A stretch of DNA of 64,000 bases, taken from Microbacterium testaceum. Lineage in GTDB: Bacteria; Actinomycetota; Actinomycetes; Actinomycetales; Microbacteriaceae. Of the stretch, positions 61,686-64,000 are shown one piece after another. Numbering within the stretch: position 1 is the stretch's first letter; every line of letters starts with the position of its first letter. The notes below the pieces were generated by a model. It was given only the letters and a program-made list of their open reading frames with translations, had not been told where the DNA came from and made no database searches. The stretch spans positions 2,418,001 to 2,482,000 of the forward strand of contig NZ_CP121699.1 of the NCBI RefSeq assembly GCF_029761935.1, given 5' to 3'. The position numbers were made by a program, and so were the translations under genes.

Positions 61686-63166
61686 CGGGTCACCTCCGCG
61701 CCGGCGCCGATGAGGTCGCGCGCGGTGGACGGGGTCGCGGTCGCGGCGTCGCGGTGGGCGCCGGTGTGCTCGGTCTTCTCCCAGCTGCCGTCACCGCGCA
61801 CCTGACGCACGACGCTGCGCACGGCGGCGGCGGCGAGGAACACCTGGTAAGGCACGAGTCCCAGCACGAGGCGGACGTAGTCGCGAACGCGCACCTTCTT
61901 GCCGTAGACGCGTCCGAACTCGGTCAGTCCCGCCGCCTCGGCGACGAGGGTGATGATCGTGGGTACCAGCGGAAGGAAGGTCAGCAGCGCCACCGGTGTC
62001 GGCACCTTCACGAGAAGGATGAACACGAGCGAGATGGGGATCAGCAGTCCGGTCGCCGCCTGCAGGAACGGCATGTTCAGCAGATAGCGGGCGTACATGC
62101 GCTGGCGCAGCGTCGGCAGCGCCTTCCACTCGCCCTTGCCGAGCACCTGCAGGAAGCCCTGGTTCCAGCGCGTGCGCTGCTTGTACAGCGACTTCAGGGT
62201 CGGCGGGGTCTCCTCGCGCGTGACGTACTCGGGGTTGTAGGCGACGACGACCTTCGCGCCGTCGCTGGACAGGCGCACACCGAGCTCGCAGTCCTCGGCG
62301 AGGCACTGGTCGTCCCATCCCTTCGACCATGCGAGGCGGTCGCGGGTGACGAACACGGTGTTGCCGCCGAGGGGGATGAACTTGGAGCGGGCGTGGAAGT
62401 GCAGGCGCGAGCGGAACCAGAAGTAGTACTCCAGGACATTGCGCAGCGACCACCAGCTGGTCTCGAAGTTCATCAGCTGGACGCCGCCCTGCACGACGTC
62501 GGCACCCGTCTCCTGGAACTTCGAGTCCACGACCGTCAGCAGGCCGGGGTGCACCTCGTCCTCGGCGTCGAAGACGCCGACGACGTCACCGGTCGCGATC
62601 TGCAGGGCGCGGTTCAGCGCCTTGGGCTTGTTCTTCGGGACGCTGTCATCCACGACGACCTTGATGAGATCGGGATGCCGGGCAGCGGCCTGCCGCACCA
62701 CCATCTCGGTGCCGGGGTCGTCGTGGCCGACGATGGCGATGATCTCGAAATCGGGGTGATCCTGCTGCGCGAGGCGGTCAAGCGTCTGCCCCATCACCTC
62801 TTCCTCGTGCCGCCCGGGCACGAGCAGCGTGAACCGGTGCCGCGCGGGACGCGGCGAGGAGCTGAACTGCGTGGCGCGCAGATCATCGGCGGAACGCCAG
62901 GCGTGGAGCATCCACCACAGCGTCGTCGTCGCGACGACGGTCAGGGCGAGCGCCAGGATGATGATGCCGCTGTAGCCGAGCCACTCGCCGATCGACCAGT
63001 CGGGCAGGAAACCGCCCGACACGGTCGTTCCGGGCTGGGCCGGGAGGGGGACTTCGGTGGTTCCCGTCGACCCCTGCCCGGGGGCGGGAGCGACGGGGGT
63101 GAGGAGCGGTTCGGGTGTGGGACCGGGTGCGGCGGCGGTGAGCGGGGGAACGTGCGGGAACGACAA
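61682..63166 (-). CDS. processive family 2 glycosyltransferase (cellulose-synthase-like)
   Basis: About 494 residues. A Pro-rich N-terminus, one transmembrane helix (about 66-90), a cytoplasmic GT-A domain, and three to four C-terminal membrane helices. Catalytic motifs of processive GT2 synthases are present: the DxD-type FDAEDEVHP (Asp200), CLAEDCELG, and QRTRW (330-334). It probably polymerises a beta-linked polysaccharide. The start is a TTG at 63166 with GGAGG seven bases upstream; no ATG lies nearby. It leads the operon GT2, GT39-like, DUF4397, GH8-sortase. No PilZ domain is seen. Confidence 0.87.
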   Translation of the reverse strand: MSFPHVPPLTAAAPGPTPEPLLTPVAPAPGQGSTGTTEVPLPAQPGTTVSGGFLPDWSIGEWLGYSGIIILALALTVVATTTLWWMLHAWRSADDLRATQFSSSPRPARHRFTLLVPGRHEEEVMGQTLDRLAQQDHPDFEIIAIVGHDDPGTEMVVRQAAARHPDLIKVVVDDSVPKNKPKALNRALQIATGDVVGVFDAEDEVHPGLLTVVDSKFQETGADVVQGGVQLMNFETSWWSLRNVLEYYFWFRSRLHFHARSKFIPLGGNTVFVTRDRLAWSKGWDDQCLAEDCELGVRLSSDGAKVVVAYNPEYVTREETPPTLKSLYKQRTRWNQGFLQVLGKGEWKALPTLRQRMYARYLLNMPFLQAATGLLIPISLVFILLVKVPTPVALLTFLPLVPTIITLVAEAAGLTEFGRVYGKKVRVRDYVRLVLGLVPYQVFLAAAAVRSVVRQVRGDGSWEKTEHTGAHRDAATATPSTARDLIGAGAEVTR

Positions 63167-63409
63167 AAGACAACCTCCAGCGTCCACGTGGACGGTTCGA
63201 GGGCGGTAAGGGGAGATGCGCGACGACCGGGGGTGAAACGTCTCGCACGGGTGATTCGGGGGTGCACGGGGGGAATGGTTTGGATGGCACAGGCGATTGC
63301 CAGGGTTCGCGCTCGTCGGCGTCGTGTTAAGGGGCATCCACCGATCGGGGGATGCCGAGTCCCCCGGGTCGTCGTTCCCGTCGGTGTCGCGCACCACCAG
63401 ACTGAGGGC

Positions 63410-64000
63410 ATGAGCGAGAACGTCGTCGAGGTTCAGGACCTGCGCAAGACCTATCGAGGGGGCCTCGAGGCACTGCGCGGGGTGTCGTTCGACATCCGCC
63501 GGGGCGAGACGTTCGCGCTGCTCGGTCCCAACGGCGCGGGCAAGAGCACGGTCATCGAGATCCTCGAGGGCTACCGCGACCGCACGAGCGGCGAGGTGCG
63601 CGTGCTCGGCATCGACCCGCACCGCGGCGGCCTCGACTGGAAGGCGCGACTCGGCATCGTGCTGCAGAACACCGGCGAAGCGCCCACGGCGAGCGTGCGG
63701 GAGCTGCTGGCGCACTTCGCCTCGTTCTACCCGCGCCCGCGCGACGTCGACGAGGTCATCGCCTCGGTCGGGCTGAGCGAGAAGGCCAAGGTCTCGGTGC
63801 GCAAGCTGTCGGGCGGGCAGCGTCGTCGCGTCGACGTGGCGCTCGGGATCGTCGGTCGACCCGACCTGCTGTTCCTCGATGAGCCGACGACCGGCTTCGA
63901 CCCCGAGGTCAGACGGCACTTCTGGTACCTCATCCGCGACCTGCAGCGCGAGGGCACGACGATCCTGCTGACCACCCACTACCTCGACGAGGCAGCTGAA
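63410..64000 (+). CDS. ABC transporter ATP-binding protein, 3'-truncated by the window
   Basis: The first 197 codons of an ABC ATPase that runs off the window. Walker A is LLGPNGAGKSTVIE, signature KLSGGQRRRVDVA, Walker B LLFLDEPTTGFDP, and the switch His lies in LLTTHYLDEA. The DrrA/CcmA-like pattern (a YRGGLEALRGVSF opening) fits ABC-2 exporters for drugs or polysaccharides. It is divergent from the GT2 operon with a 243-bp gap that should hold both promoters; I see no clear hexamers there. The permease presumably follows outside the window. Confidence 0.92.
   Translation, partial: MSENVVEVQDLRKTYRGGLEALRGVSFDIRRGETFALLGPNGAGKSTVIEILEGYRDRTSGEVRVLGIDPHRGGLDWKARLGIVLQNTGEAPTASVRELLAHFASFYPRPRDVDEVIASVGLSEKAKVSVRKLSGGQRRRVDVALGIVGRPDLLFLDEPTTGFDPEVRRHFWYLIRDLQREGTTILLTTHYLDEAAE

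Overview
The window looks like chromosomal DNA of a high-GC actinobacterium, most likely Microbacterium or a close Microbacteriaceae relative. Evidence: very high GC with dense ATGA/GTGA start-stop overlaps, an actinobacterial-type HemQ (coproheme decarboxylase), F420 biosynthesis genes with an F420-dependent glucose-6-phosphate dehydrogenase, a DUF222/HNH endonuclease, Holin-X and DUF3618 proteins, and a strongly enriched GGATGCC/GGCATCC heptamer. The assignment is by gene content only.

Layout. 1-12.5 kb: end of a polytopic membrane protein, a HhH-GPD repair protein, then a coproporphyrin-dependent haem cluster (hemA divergent from hemE-hemY, three small envelope genes, then hemQ-hemC-hemD-hemB and hemL). 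Ferrochelatase is not in the window. 12.7-17.3 kb: a leftward accessory operon with type VII secretion flavour (EspC-like protein, YbaB-like protein, 442-aa WXG-type effector candidate, SseB protein, ADP-ribosyltransferase-like protein, and two paralogous zinc-ribbon proteins at or near its ends). It lacks the genomic heptamer. 17.4-25.8 kb: F420 genes fbiA, fbiD, fgd and fbiC, interrupted by an ECF sigma/CU044_5270 pair and joined by a flavin monooxygenase. The CofH half of FbiC lacks its radical-SAM cysteines.

25.9-34.8 kb: small hypothetical, TauE/SafE permease, ABC-2 type exporter, 3-hydroxyisobutyryl-CoA hydrolase-like enzyme, a J-domain/NERD-like fusion, DUF5302 protein, and a TPP-riboswitch-led thiM-thiE-thiD::tenA salvage operon. 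34.8-40.4 kb: a second type VII-linked fragment (mycosin protease, PPE-like Gly-rich protein, small helical protein), an SDR gene inactivated by two in-frame TGA codons, and the DUF222/HNH gene. 40.6-45.7 kb: GntR regulator, D-Ala-D-Ala carboxypeptidase, and a second TPP riboswitch driving a thiamine ECF transporter (YkoE-YkoD-YkoC type). Together the two riboswitch units describe a cell that imports and salvages thiamine precursors.

45.7-57.1 kb: GNAT, a membrane protein, a three-gene acyl-CoA/SDR operon, a HAD phosphatase, then a complete beta-glucoside PTS operon (RAT antiterminator/terminator, EIIBCA, GH1, LicT, HPr) and rlmN. 57.1-63.2 kb: a leftward surface-polysaccharide operon: processive GT2, GT39-like transferase, DUF4397 surface protein, and a lipoprotein fusing a GH8 glycanase to a class-F-type sortase. 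The window ends inside an ABC ATPase gene. No rRNA, tRNA, CRISPR array, IS element or prophage was found.
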